Source: Rhodopirellula europaea 6C (GTDB lineage Bacteria > Planctomycetota > Planctomycetia > Pirellulales > Pirellulaceae). From it: 64,000 bases of DNA. The notes beneath the pieces are model-generated. The model ran no database searches and was not told where the DNA came from. It saw nothing but the letters and a program-made list of their open reading frames with translations. Shown here piece after piece: positions 43,629 through 53,149 of this stretch. A program made the translations under genes and the position numbers. The stretch is from contig NZ_ANMO01000113.1 in the NCBI RefSeq assembly GCF_000338295.1, forward strand, positions 1 through 64,000, given 5' to 3'. Positions within the stretch are counted from its first letter, which is position 1; every line of letters begins with the position of its first letter.

Positions 43629-44414
43629 GTGCGTTTTTTGTTTCTCGGCGATGTCGTAGGCAAACCCGGCTATTCCGGCGTGCTTGCGCGGACCGCAGAA
43701 CTACGCAAGCAACATCGACTCGATGCCGTGGTCATCAACGCGGAAAACGCGGCCGATGGCGCGGGCCTGATGCCTCGCCAGTACCGACGTTTGATCGAAG
43801 CTGGTGTGGACGTGATGACGATGGGCGATCACTTGTATCGCCGAAAAGAAATCATTCCGATCCTGCAATCGAGCCAGCGGATTGTCCGCCCGGCCAACTA
43901 CCCGGAAAGCTCCTCCGGCCGAACCTGGACGGTGGTGCAAACTCCCGGTGGCAAACTGGGTGTGATCTCGTTGCTAGGCCGAGTCTTCATGCGACCGGTC
44001 GACTGCCCGTTTGCAGCGGTCGACGCTGCCCTCAACGAAATGGCCGTCGAAAATCCTCGCTGTATCTTGGTCGATGTGCACGCTGAAGCGACCAGCGACA
44101 AACAGGTGCTCGGCCGTTATTTGGACGGCCGAGTCACCGCGGTGTTGGGCACACACACGCATGTCCCAACGGCGGACAGTTGCGTTCTTCCTGGCGGCAC
44201 CGCGTTTCAGTGCGACGTTGGAATGAGTGGACCGTACGACAGTATCATCGGTCGCGACATCAAACGCGTGACCAACGCCACGATTAGCTTTGAACCGTCG
44301 CACTTCCACGTAGCAACACGAGACGTCCGGTTGTGCGGCGCGATCATCGAAGCCGATGCCGACGGCAAAGCGATCTCGATTGAACGCTTCGAAGACCGAA
44401 TCGAAACACGTTGA
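43629..44414 (+). CDS. YmdB-like metallophosphoesterase
   Basis: The 261-residue protein belongs to the TIGR00282/YmdB family of phosphodiesterases acting on 2',3'-cyclic nucleotides in its studied members. Motifs: GDVVGKPG near the start, NAENAADG, VDVHAEATSDKQ, GTHTHVPTAD and DVGMSGPYDSIIGRD. The usual GNH metal motif reads GDH (MTMGDHLYRR). The start is GTG at 43629, in agreement with the family N-terminus MRFLFLGDVVG. It may be co-transcribed with the S1 gene, linking RNA binding and RNA or signal turnover. Confidence 0.85.
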   Translation: MRFLFLGDVVGKPGYSGVLARTAELRKQHRLDAVVINAENAADGAGLMPRQYRRLIEAGVDVMTMGDHLYRRKEIIPILQSSQRIVRPANYPESSSGRTWTVVQTPGGKLGVISLLGRVFMRPVDCPFAAVDAALNEMAVENPRCILVDVHAEATSDKQVLGRYLDGRVTAVLGTHTHVPTADSCVLPGGTAFQCDVGMSGPYDSIIGRDIKRVTNATISFEPSHFHVATRDVRLCGAIIEADADGKAISIERFEDRIETR

Positions 44415-44461
44415 ATGTATCATGGTGGTCCCCCACCGTGAGTCGCGAAAGCCATTTCGCT

Positions 44462-44546
44462 TTCGTCTCGGTGGAAAATCACGGAGCTACAGTTTGTCGT
44501 AGGCCATGTCTCACATGGCACCCGAGCCGATGCTTTGGAACAAAGC
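44462..44546. repeat. REP-like composite in convergent gap
   Basis: A degenerate copy of the TCGGTGG unit (44462-44491) is followed by GTAG plus GCCATGT-CTC-ACATGGC (44499-44519) and GCTTTG-GAA-CAAAGC (44532-44546). The order equals that at 40901-41090. The rest of the 290-base gap from 44415 to 44704 shows no gene. Confidence 0.85.
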
Positions 44547-44704
44547 AAGGCATCCCCCCCTCCACCACAATGAAACTAGCATCAGCCCCCAAAGCCCAAC
44601 GCACCAAACACCGCCTGCCACAACAACGCCCAATCTTAGAAATCAACGCTTGCGTCAATCTCGTCCGATCACTCAGCGTGGACTGCTGGGTCCTCTGCCC
44701 CCGA

Positions 44705-46297
44705 CTATGCAGCCGCTTCCAAAGAGAAATCACCGTCCGCGAAAGATGCGATTGATAGGCTGCGGTTTCGGTGCTCGATGGTCGCCTCGATTTCTTCCAG
44801 CACGCTCTTTCGCGTCATTCCCGCGGGTTTTCGCCAGACCGGTTTCTCACGTCGAACATCGGATGGCTTGACTGGATTCAAATTGGCGCGATCAAAGGTC
44901 GATGCCTCCACCGCGATTTGCCTCATGATGTCGAACGAATGTCCGGCGGCGGCCGACTTGGCTTGCTTGCGTGCGATGCTCAATCGAGTCTCTGATGCAG
45001 CCAGCAGATCATTGATGATTGTCAGACGTTCGCCATAGAAAGCTTTCGAGCTAGCAAGCTTCGCTTCCAATGTTTTGATTTTCTCGTTTTGCTTTGCCTT
45101 TTCAGCATCAATGGCAGCATTCAACTTCACAACTTCGCTCGCGGCCTTATCACCCACGGCATCTTTCAATTCACTCGCCAAAGTCGAATTTCCAAAATCG
45201 CTTTCGGAGTCACGACGAAGTTCTTTGATGTCCTTCTCCCAAACCTTGCACCACCAAAGCGAACGCTTGACCAGATCACGAACTTTGTCCAAGTCGTAAA
45301 TCGTGATGTCAGAACTCTTCACCAATCGCGTTGGACCATCTTCCATCTGACGCCGAATCGTATCACCGTCTCGATGCGATCCAGGCCCCAACAACTTCTT
45401 TTTGTACCCTTCGATCATCGCGTCAATACCGAGACGCCCCGTCAGTGGTTGAAAATTTGCGTCCTTTCCAAGAAGCAAGTCTGTTAGTCCGGCGACCATT
45501 CCAGCCAGTGCGTTGAGAGCACCCAGAGATTTCTTAAGGACATGCATCGGGCTGATACTGGCGTGCATGACAATGCCACCAAAAGCCAGCGATAGCGTTG
45601 TCTTGACGACTCGCCAAAGTCCACCGGCTACCAGCAATTGATTCTCTAAACTGCTTTGCGGACCATTTGCTGCGGCATCGTCGTAAATGTTATTGATCAA
45701 ATCAGCTTTGGCCGCGTACTCACCAAAGTATTTGTTTTGATACAGACGATCCGCGGCGGAGTTGCCGATCCCTTGAACGATCAGAAATGCCTTGCGAAGG
45801 TTTCCAAGGTTTCGGTCCGACGCGATCTTCTGATATTTCTCTTTCAAGAACTGAAGACCATTCCAGAATTCATCGTCGCTCAATGTCGACAGCATTCGAG
45901 CTCGGTCAGCATCACTGACGACATCGGCAAATCGATGGCTGGCTGAAGCAATCGGAAATTTCGTGGCAGGAAGGGCAGGATTCGCCGCGGCGAGTTGGTG
46001 AAAATTGGGCGATGCAGCAGCTTGCGACGCATGAGGGCCAGGCCGATTGTGTGATTGAAAACAGCTAAGCCACATTCCCCGGAATTCCTGGTACTCAGGC
46101 TCGGTCAGCGACTGGACCCACTTGAAGTTGAACTGAGCGTACGCCCAGTCGACTTCACGCAGCCGAGTGAAACTTGATCCAAAGTTCGTGCCAATTTCTT
46201 GAATCAATCGATCCAGAGCAATCAACTTCGGTTTGTTTGCGCCTTTAAACGGATTGACGTTCCGTTTGACGACTTCCCACATGCGATCGAAATTCAT
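44705..46297 (-). CDS. Large hypothetical protein
   Basis: The 530-residue protein was not assigned to a family. The N-terminal third has conserved-looking blocks (LIALDRLIQEIGTNFGSSFTRLREVDWAYAQF). The middle has a hydrophobic stretch (LLVAGGLWRVVKTTLSLAFGGIVMHA and LNALAGMVAGLTDLLLG), possibly amphipathic or membrane-associated. A coiled coil follows (KLNAAIDAEKAKQNEKIKTLEAKLASS, about 400-460). No signal peptide is seen. It follows secA on the same strand after 200 bases. Confidence 0.6.
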   Translation of the reverse strand: MNFDRMWEVVKRNVNPFKGANKPKLIALDRLIQEIGTNFGSSFTRLREVDWAYAQFNFKWVQSLTEPEYQEFRGMWLSCFQSHNRPGPHASQAAASPNFHQLAAANPALPATKFPIASASHRFADVVSDADRARMLSTLSDDEFWNGLQFLKEKYQKIASDRNLGNLRKAFLIVQGIGNSAADRLYQNKYFGEYAAKADLINNIYDDAAANGPQSSLENQLLVAGGLWRVVKTTLSLAFGGIVMHASISPMHVLKKSLGALNALAGMVAGLTDLLLGKDANFQPLTGRLGIDAMIEGYKKKLLGPGSHRDGDTIRRQMEDGPTRLVKSSDITIYDLDKVRDLVKRSLWWCKVWEKDIKELRRDSESDFGNSTLASELKDAVGDKAASEVVKLNAAIDAEKAKQNEKIKTLEAKLASSKAFYGERLTIINDLLAASETRLSIARKQAKSAAAGHSFDIMRQIAVEASTFDRANLNPVKPSDVRREKPVWRKPAGMTRKSVLEEIEATIEHRNRSLSIASFADGDFSLEAAA

Positions 46298-46497
46298 GTG
46301 CCCATGACCGTAGAAGGCGAAGCGAATTGTCCAAGACCTTGCCGGTTTTATCGGTTATGCGGCCGGCTTCGTTTAACGGAATGTTCGACGTTGTTGCGGT
46401 GACAACGTATCCGAAGTCAATTCGCTCGGCCGCCGTCCGAATTCCGGCGAATCCGGCTACGCAAGACGAAACAGTTAACAACCAAACGAGCCCAGAA

Positions 46498-48699
46498 TCA
46501 GTCCGGAGTATCCAGGTAGGGATCCTGTCCGATTTCACGCTGCATTTTCTTGCGTTCCTTCTCGTGGTGCATCAACACCATTCGATCACGGAAGTGACGG
46601 CGTTCAACTTTGCGTTGAGCCTTGTGGAACATGGCTGCCAACCGATCGACGCTGCCGCTGGTCGCTTCACCGCGTTTCTTGAGCTTCTCGTATTTGATCG
46701 CCCCGTAGCCACCTTTCAATATGTCATCGTCCAACGACAAATATTGGCGGTAGGATCCCCGGTCACCTTGGCGGCCACAACGACCGATCAACTGACGGTC
46801 AATCCGTGCCGCATCATGGAGCTCGGTACAGATCACATGCATCCCGCCGATCTGTTCAACGTCGTTGGAAAGCTTGATGTCGGTACCACGGCCCGCCATG
46901 TTGGTCGCGACGGTCACTTTCCCGCGACCACCAGCTTCGGCCACGATCTCAGCTTCGCGTTCCACGTTGTTCGCGTTCAAAACCTCGTGCTCGATGCCAA
47001 GGTCGTCCAACAATTTCGACAGCAGAACACTTTTGTCGATCGAGCGAGTTCCGACCAAGACCGGTCGACCGGTCGCGTGGATTTCCTCGACCTCTTTCGC
47101 GATCGCTTCGAATTTTGAATTGAGTGTTCCAAACACTCGAGACGGCAACTGAATGCGTTGAGGCGGTCGGTTGGTTGGAACACGAACGACCGGTGTGCGA
47201 TAGATCTTTCGAAGCTCGCCGGCACTGGTCGCCGCCGTACCGGTCATCCCCGCCAAGTGCGGGTATCGCAAGAACAAATCCTGGACGGTGATTCGAGCGG
47301 CTTGCCCCGTCGGGACGCTGATCTCAACGCCTTCTTTGGCTTCAATGGATTGGTGAATGCCATCTCGCCATTTACGACCTTCCGCCAATCGTCCCGTGAA
47401 CTCATCGACGATCACAATCTCGTCGATGTTGGGATCCTTCTCGCTCGGACGAATCACGTACTGGCGATCCAACAAGAATTCCCGATGCGTTTTAATTGAT
47501 CGTTCGATGTACTCGTACATATCGACCAATCCCATCGTGCGAACAAGATCGCTCTTTGGCAAAGCACGGACCTTGCTTCGTCCGCGGGCGGTCAGTTCGT
47601 AGCGTTTGGTTTCGTCATCGATTTCGAAGTGTTCGTCGAGTTCAAACAGCGGAGCGTTCTCAGCGGCCCACTTGTAAGTTTCGATGATCTGATCGCGAAC
47701 CGTGTCTTCGATGCTGCCGATGATTAGCGGCGTACGAGCCTCATCGATGAGGATACTGTCCGCCTCGTCAACCAAACAGAAGTGCATCCCTCGCATCACG
47801 ACTTGGTCACCTGAATTGCTGAAACCGCCGTCGCCGGAGCCCAACATTTCGGTTTGCATTCGGTTCTGGGCTCGCAACAACAAACGGTCACGCAGAAAGT
47901 CGAACCCGAATTCTTTTGCCGTCCCGTAGGTGATCGCGGCACCGTAACTCTTGCGGCGTGCACCTTGATCGTCTTCGGTTTGTATAATGCCGACGGAAAC
48001 GCCCAGCATCTCAAACAGCGGCATCATCCACTCGGCATCTCGTTTGGCCAAGTAATCGTTGACCGTTGCCAGGTGAGCGCCTTTGCCAACCAGGCTGTGC
48101 AGATACAACGGCAGCGTCGCGGTCAACGTTTTACCTTCCCCGGTTTGCATCTCGGTGATGTGGCCTTCGAACAATGCGATGCCACCGAGAATCTGAACGT
48201 CGTAGTGACGCATCGACAAACTTCGCCGGCCCGCTTCGCGACATAGCGCGTAGGCTTCGGGCAACAGCTCACCGAGTTTCTCACCGGCCATCGCGCGGTA
48301 ACGAAGAGCCAAACTACGTTTGCGCAGCGTTTGGTCGTCTTCCGCCTGCAAGGTCGACTCGAGAGCGTTGACGCGGGCCAATTGGCGTTGCCAACGGACC
48401 ATTCTCGGCCGCCAGTTCGACGCCTTGGTCCACTTCTTCTTATTCGCAGATGGGTCACTGGATCGGCGCACGACCGCTTCTTGTGTCGTTTCGACATCGT
48501 TGCCGGCGTCTTCCAATGGCTCATTGGGTGCCAATGGGTCAAGCGCAGTGGATTCGGAAAGAACAGGATCGGGCGGCGTCCAGTTCGGGTCGGGGCCGGT
48601 TTCCTCCGTCGAGCTGGAGGAGAGCGGGACACCGGATGGATCCAATTCGTTTGGGTTGGTCGTTTCGCGAGCGGAAGATTCGGACATCGAGCGGGCCAA
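46498..48699 (-). CDS. secA: SecA-like preprotein translocase ATPase, C-terminally short
   Basis: The 733-residue ATPase drives protein export through SecYEG in its family. Walker A is MQTGEGKT (residues 184-191); VDEADSILIDEARTPLIISG-like blocks, the preprotein-binding region, TGTAATSAGE, TNMAGRGTDIKL and GRCGRQGDRGS all occur. About 100 extra, acidic and Ser/Pro-rich residues precede the motor. The protein ends soon after the first long scaffold helix (AQRKVERRHFRDRMVLMHHEKERKKM), lacking the rest of the scaffold, the helical wing and the C-terminal zinc-binding segment. It may be a specialised second SecA or a partial motor; no second copy is in view. A start further in (near residue 99) is possible. 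Confidence 0.85.
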   Translation of the reverse strand: MARSMSESSARETTNPNELDPSGVPLSSSSTEETGPDPNWTPPDPVLSESTALDPLAPNEPLEDAGNDVETTQEAVVRRSSDPSANKKKWTKASNWRPRMVRWQRQLARVNALESTLQAEDDQTLRKRSLALRYRAMAGEKLGELLPEAYALCREAGRRSLSMRHYDVQILGGIALFEGHITEMQTGEGKTLTATLPLYLHSLVGKGAHLATVNDYLAKRDAEWMMPLFEMLGVSVGIIQTEDDQGARRKSYGAAITYGTAKEFGFDFLRDRLLLRAQNRMQTEMLGSGDGGFSNSGDQVVMRGMHFCLVDEADSILIDEARTPLIIGSIEDTVRDQIIETYKWAAENAPLFELDEHFEIDDETKRYELTARGRSKVRALPKSDLVRTMGLVDMYEYIERSIKTHREFLLDRQYVIRPSEKDPNIDEIVIVDEFTGRLAEGRKWRDGIHQSIEAKEGVEISVPTGQAARITVQDLFLRYPHLAGMTGTAATSAGELRKIYRTPVVRVPTNRPPQRIQLPSRVFGTLNSKFEAIAKEVEEIHATGRPVLVGTRSIDKSVLLSKLLDDLGIEHEVLNANNVEREAEIVAEAGGRGKVTVATNMAGRGTDIKLSNDVEQIGGMHVICTELHDAARIDRQLIGRCGRQGDRGSYRQYLSLDDDILKGGYGAIKYEKLKKRGEATSGSVDRLAAMFHKAQRKVERRHFRDRMVLMHHEKERKKMQREIGQDPYLDTPD

Positions 48700-48952
48700 C
48701 GGAAAGAAAAGCGATGCAAAGAATTACCATTTTTACGCACGAGAGCGCGCGTAGAGCGACCTCCAATCGCCGTGAAACACCATTTTATCTGACTTTGAGG
48801 AAAGATAGCGAACTTGTACCACAGGTGGGGTTCAAAACAGGCAATCTGCGTCGGCTGTTCCTAGGGTAGGGCTGGTTCTGAATGGTCCGCTGAATCTGGT
48901 CGAAACAGTTAACCAGATGAATCCCGTGTTCCCGGACTACACGAGAGTACCA

Positions 48953-50476
48953 ATGGAAACGAAAAAAACGACGAAATGGAAGTTGCTCGCGTTGGCAGCC
49001 ATGCTGTCAGCTGGATCTGCCTCGGCGGCGGATCAAGGCAACTCGGACATCAATCAGTACTACACCGGTGCTGCTCCAGTGACCGCAGAGGAAGGCGAAA
49101 TCGTTTATGACGATGTCGACTACTCCGCGGACAACATGGCGGCATCGTTCTACGGCGACGAAGCTCAATCGCTTCAGCCAGTTGCCTTCGTTGGCGACCA
49201 TCAAGGAAGTAGCGTTCCAACGCCTGCTCCCATGATGAACGATCCCTACGCCATGAGCACCGGCAGCGGATGCAGCACGGGCGATTGTGGCAACAGCTAC
49301 GACATGGGCAGCTCCTACGAGATGGCCAGCAGCTGTGGATCGTCTTGCGGCGGAGACTGTGGCAAATGTCGCAAGCGTCCCGTTCGCAAGATGATGCAAA
49401 AGCATGACATGTGGATGACTGCCGAAGCGTTGCTGTGGTTCACACAAGCTCGCTCGACCACTCCTTTGATCACTCAAAACGCGACTGGTGCGGCTCCTGA
49501 ATTGGACGTCCCCGGCACGACCACCATCTTCGGTGGCGACGAATCCTTGGGCGGCGACCTGTCGGCTGGATTCCGCATCGACATCGGCAAGAACCTCAGC
49601 GATGACTTTGGTGTCGGCGGTCGTTTCTGGTGGCTCAGCGAAAGCAGCGAAAGCGCCAGCTCGGGCGGAATCGTCAACGGTGCTGCCAACTCGTTTGGTC
49701 GCCCGTTCTATGACACCAACATCCCGTCGGACAACAGCATTCTGATTGCGAACACGGGAGTCGCCGGCAGCGATGACTTCGAAGGTTCGTTCTCGGCTGA
49801 AAGCTCGCTCGACATCTACGCAGCGGAAGCCTACGCTCGCATGAAAATGCTCAGCGGTTCAGGATTCCGCACCGACTTGATCGGTGGTTTCTCGCACTTC
49901 GGTATCGACGATACCTTGAGCGTGAACAGCACCAGCATCCAAACGACGGATGCCTTGGGTGGACTCGTCGGCGACCGTACCGACATCAGCGACTTGATCG
50001 AAACCGAAAACCGATTCTTCGGTGGTCAAATTGGTTTCGAAAGCCAAATCAATCGTGGCAAGTGGTCGTTCAAGACGTTGACCAAGGTTCACTTGGGCAA
50101 CATGGAACAAATCTACCGTGGCACCGGCTTGCGTACGTTCACCACTGGTGGCGTTCCAGCCGATTCGACCAACGGTGGTGTTCTCGCCTTGGGCGACACG
50201 TTCAACACGACTGCACTGGACGAAGACAAGTTCACCTTCGCACCCGAAGCGAACGTGAAGCTGGCTTACCAGTTCCGTCCGAACGTTTCGATGTCCGTTG
50301 GCTACAGCTTCATCTACTGGGATGACGTTTTGTTGGCCGGCGACAACATCAACAACGTTTACAACGGCGACGCGATCACCTCGCCACCCGCTGCACTGGC
50401 TCAGCCAGCCTCAGAACGCAAGGACAGTTCCTTGTACACCCACGGCATCGACCTCGGTTGTGTCATCGACTTCTAA
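48953..50476 (+). CDS. BBP7-type outer-membrane beta-barrel protein
   Basis: The 507-residue protein has a signal peptide (KLLALAAMLSAGSASAA), a hydrophilic region and a Cys/Ser/Gly-rich segment (SSCGSSCGGDCGKC, about residues 125-145). A beta-barrel of the BBP7 family typical of planctomycetes follows from DMWMTAEALLWF to the end (VAQ-like strand and final VIDF). Many strands alternate polar and aromatic residues (GVGGRFWWLSES, FRTDLIGGFSHFG). Start 48953 gives the signal peptide. A strong terminator lies at 50595-50627. It diverges from secA. Confidence 0.85.
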   Translation: METKKTTKWKLLALAAMLSAGSASAADQGNSDINQYYTGAAPVTAEEGEIVYDDVDYSADNMAASFYGDEAQSLQPVAFVGDHQGSSVPTPAPMMNDPYAMSTGSGCSTGDCGNSYDMGSSYEMASSCGSSCGGDCGKCRKRPVRKMMQKHDMWMTAEALLWFTQARSTTPLITQNATGAAPELDVPGTTTIFGGDESLGGDLSAGFRIDIGKNLSDDFGVGGRFWWLSESSESASSGGIVNGAANSFGRPFYDTNIPSDNSILIANTGVAGSDDFEGSFSAESSLDIYAAEAYARMKMLSGSGFRTDLIGGFSHFGIDDTLSVNSTSIQTTDALGGLVGDRTDISDLIETENRFFGGQIGFESQINRGKWSFKTLTKVHLGNMEQIYRGTGLRTFTTGGVPADSTNGGVLALGDTFNTTALDEDKFTFAPEANVKLAYQFRPNVSMSVGYSFIYWDDVLLAGDNINNVYNGDAITSPPAALAQPASERKDSSLYTHGIDLGCVIDF

Positions 50477-50594
50477 GCTGAACTCGGCAGGAGCTTCCAG
50501 TTCCTGATAGGCGGTAGGTTCTGCCGGGTGGACTCCGGTTTGATAACTGTCCGGGGTTCCAAGTCGGAGACTGCTCGGCGAAAGCGAATCGAGA

Positions 50595-50627
50595 CGTGCG
50601 GGGATTTCAATCCTCGCACGTTTTTTT
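50595..50627 (+). terminator. Intrinsic terminator after the barrel gene
   Basis: CGTGCGGGGA and TCCTCGCACG pair around TTTCAA and are followed by seven T. It lies about 120 bases after the stop codon. Confidence 0.9.
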
Positions 50628-50711
50628 ATGCGCTGACAACACGGCTGAAAACGACAACGCTTGCAACCAACAACGCGTCCGCACAATGCAACGCTAAGCG
50701 GCTTGTTCTGA

Positions 50712-51455
50712 TCAGCCGTCTAGGTCGACTGTAACGTCGACGAAGTCCTCTTCTGACAAAAACTGAATGCCTTCAAACTCCGCCCCATAGTCGCTCGCGA
50801 TTTTTGTGATCTGTCGGTGGGCCGCGACCAAGCGTTCTTCGTCGTTGCTGCCTTCCTGAAAAACAAAGACGCCGAAGCGTCCGTCTTCATCGGGATCTTC
50901 GTCCGCTTGGCTGTTGTCGAACCCGCCGGCGACGAGAGCTTCCGCGAGCGATTGCATTTGCTCCAATGAGTTCCCCATCAGCAGGAACACCCACGGCAGC
51001 ACTTCGCCTGGGTTCATTCCGCTGTCGCTGAAGTGCCGGAGTCGCCACACGGCTTCGTCCAAGCTCAACCAATCGAACAACTCGTCGTCATCGATTGCAT
51101 CGAAGACTTCGACACCCTCGTACTTGATGCCGGTCCGGCTCGCGATCTGCTGCATCTGGTCCGCGATTTTCTTCACTTCGCTGGGAACGAGAGCTCCCGT
51201 TTTGACGACGCTGAGCATCGGACGTCCGAGCGACAAACGACCCTGGCGATCGATTTCTTCGACGGCCTCTTCGAGTTCGCATTGATAGTCGTCCAGCGTG
51301 TCGGCGATCGACTTGAGTTGCCCAATGTCGGTCCCTCGAAGTGTGAAGGTCCAGTCCATCGGGATCGATAGATCAACTCCTAACTCGTCGACCAGATACG
51401 AGAAAAGGGCGTCGATGTCGAAGGCCAAACCAGACTCGTCGGATGATTCATTCAT
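50712..51455 (-). CDS. RraB-like regulator with duplicated domain
   Basis: The 247-residue acidic protein has two similar halves. The second (RFGVFVFQEGSNDEERLVAAHRQITKIASDYGAEFEGIQF) resembles the ribonuclease E inhibitor RraB; the first (GRPMLSVVKTGALVPSEVKKIADQMQQIASRTGIKYEGVEVFD) repeats the pattern. RraB members affect RNase E activity. The family fit is based on the pattern of the strand-helix core. It overlaps none of its neighbours and diverges from the histidine kinase gene. Confidence 0.65.
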   Translation of the reverse strand: MNESSDESGLAFDIDALFSYLVDELGVDLSIPMDWTFTLRGTDIGQLKSIADTLDDYQCELEEAVEEIDRQGRLSLGRPMLSVVKTGALVPSEVKKIADQMQQIASRTGIKYEGVEVFDAIDDDELFDWLSLDEAVWRLRHFSDSGMNPGEVLPWVFLLMGNSLEQMQSLAEALVAGGFDNSQADEDPDEDGRFGVFVFQEGSNDEERLVAAHRQITKIASDYGAEFEGIQFLSEEDFVDVTVDLDG

Positions 51456-51550
51456 GCCGCCAGATTACCAGATTCGGCAACGCCCGCCAGAACCAACGAT
51501 CTGAACAGTTGTGGCCCATCGCGAGGCAACGTTGTGATACATTTTCAACC

Positions 51551-52801
51551 ATGACGACGGACATTGAAAAACAGCTGATCGAAACCAACCTTCGGTTTCG
51601 CATTGCCACGAGAACCGCGAAGCTTGGCTATTGGGTTTTCGACGTGAAATCGTCTCACGTGGAGGTGTCCGAAGAGCTACTCAACCAATTGGGGCTCCCG
51701 CCCGACTTCCAATGGAGTCTTCAAAGCTGGAAGGATCGCCTGCATCCGGATGATTACGACCGCGCGATGAGCCAATTGGCGACGGTGACGGATGGGAAGC
51801 CGTCGGAATATTTCAACGTCTACCGCCTTCAACATTCCAGCGGCGGCTACCGTTGGATCGAGTCGATCGGAGATTTCATCTACGACGACAGCGGCAACTT
51901 GGTCCGGATGATCGGGACTCATCAAGATATCACCCGGCGAATCGAGATTGAACAGGCACTCGACGCAGCACTAGAGGACAGTATTCGCGCAAACGAATCA
52001 TTGCAGCGAAGCAATCAAGAACTCGAACAATTTGCTTACGTCGCCTCACATGACCTGCGTTCACCTCTACGCGGTTTGCAAAACCTAACCGCCTGGATCC
52101 GCGAGGACATGGAAGAGGCGGGACTCGAAGTCCCTGAGTCGGTACTCGAACACTGTGCCACGATGGGCAAACAAATCGCTCGCATGCAATCGTTGCTCGA
52201 CGGTTTGTTGGCCTACGCTAGGATTGACCAAAGCTATACGTCGACCGAACCTGTCGATCTAAACCAAATTGTTTCGGAAGCGATCGCCTTCGTCGAAGCC
52301 CCGGATGACTTTGAAGTTCGTTTGGATTCGGAGCTGCCAACCATCATTGGGAACTCGTCGCCGGTGATGCGAGTGATGGTGAACCTGATCGACAACGCAA
52401 TCAAACACCATCCCGGCCCTTCGGGGACGATCGTCATCCGAGGTGGCATAAACGAAGACGGGACCGCGGAAGTCATTGTGGAAGACGATGGGCAAGGAAT
52501 CCCGGAGGAACACCGTGAACGAGTGTTCCGGATGTTCGAAACATTGAAGAGCGACCGTGCGAGCGGCAAAGGCGGAATGGGTTTGGCCATGGTCCGCAAA
52601 TTGGTGCTTTCCTGTGGAGGCACCATTCGTTTTGACGAATCACCACTTGGCGGTGCCGCAGCCATCACGCATTGGCCGACCGATGTCTCTCAATCGAAGA
52701 GCCAAAAGTCGCCAAAACTGACTCACCGTTTGCTAGAGGTGATCACCGGATCGACGGCCATAACCGACGTCAAATCCGCTGAATCGACCGGCGAGCAGTA
52801 G
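51551..52801 (+). CDS. PAS-domain sensor histidine kinase
   Basis: The 416-residue protein appears soluble. One PAS domain (about 10-130, with RLHPDDYDRAMSQL and the closing GTHQDITRR) is followed by a coiled linker and a HisKA domain with the H-box YVASHDLRSPLRGL (His167). The ATPase domain has the N-box NLIDNAIKHHP, the G1 box EDDGQGIP and the G2 box GKGGMGLAMV. It should autophosphorylate and pass phosphate to a response regulator, none of which is adjacent. Its PAS/phytochrome-like kinase type suggests cytoplasmic sensing. Start 51551 is the ATG nearest the PAS domain. Confidence 0.9.
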   Translation: MTTDIEKQLIETNLRFRIATRTAKLGYWVFDVKSSHVEVSEELLNQLGLPPDFQWSLQSWKDRLHPDDYDRAMSQLATVTDGKPSEYFNVYRLQHSSGGYRWIESIGDFIYDDSGNLVRMIGTHQDITRRIEIEQALDAALEDSIRANESLQRSNQELEQFAYVASHDLRSPLRGLQNLTAWIREDMEEAGLEVPESVLEHCATMGKQIARMQSLLDGLLAYARIDQSYTSTEPVDLNQIVSEAIAFVEAPDDFEVRLDSELPTIIGNSSPVMRVMVNLIDNAIKHHPGPSGTIVIRGGINEDGTAEVIVEDDGQGIPEEHRERVFRMFETLKSDRASGKGGMGLAMVRKLVLSCGGTIRFDESPLGGAAAITHWPTDVSQSKSQKSPKLTHRLLEVITGSTAITDVKSAESTGEQ

Positions 52802-52890
52802 TCGTCTCTCGTTTCCGCCGCAGACAACGTCAACTTGCCGCAACCGGTTCGGTTGAGCGGGCACGGCTATGAGTCAAGCAGAAACGAGAA

Positions 52891-52914
52891 CACCCAGACA
52901 CGAAGGTCTGGGTG
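52891..52914 (-). terminator. Hairpin between convergent genes
   Basis: CACCCAGAC and GTCTGGGTG form a perfect 9-pair stem around ACGAAG. It lies between the kinase gene and the small membrane gene and may terminate both. On the minus strand it is followed by a T-rich but interrupted stretch. Confidence 0.65.
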
Positions 52915-52942
52915 CGAGGACTCAATTTCTTGCTGCGAAGTC

Positions 52943-53149
52943 TCAGCCAATCAAGGGACTGTTCGTTGTCAGCATCACGGTTGGACGCGCCGTGTTGGTT
53001 TTGTAGTAGTCGGGTCCCCAGCGATTCAGTTCCACGAACATCGCGATGACCGCGATCAACATGAACAACATCGCCAGCAACAACATCACCGTATAAACAC
53101 TCGGTGGTTGCTTGCCCGTGGGTGCATCATTCGATGGAAGTGTCGACAC
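52943..53149 (-). CDS. Small single-pass membrane protein
   Basis: The 68-residue product has one membrane helix (VYTVMLLLAMLFMLIAVIAMFVEL, residues 18-41) with an Asn/Pro-rich N-terminus and a periplasmic-like tail (RWGPDYYKTN). It overlaps the preceding coiled-coil gene by 23 bases, so the two are probably one operon and may form a complex. No family was recognised. Confidence 0.7.
   Translation of the reverse strand: MSTLPSNDAPTGKQPPSVYTVMLLLAMLFMLIAVIAMFVELNRWGPDYYKTNTARPTVMLTTNSPLIG

Noticed and set aside
46245-46538. Open frame of 97 residues between secA and the downstream gene, with one hydrophobic stretch
   Set aside because: It overlaps secA by 41 bases and the next gene by 53, and shows no family similarity or ribosome site.
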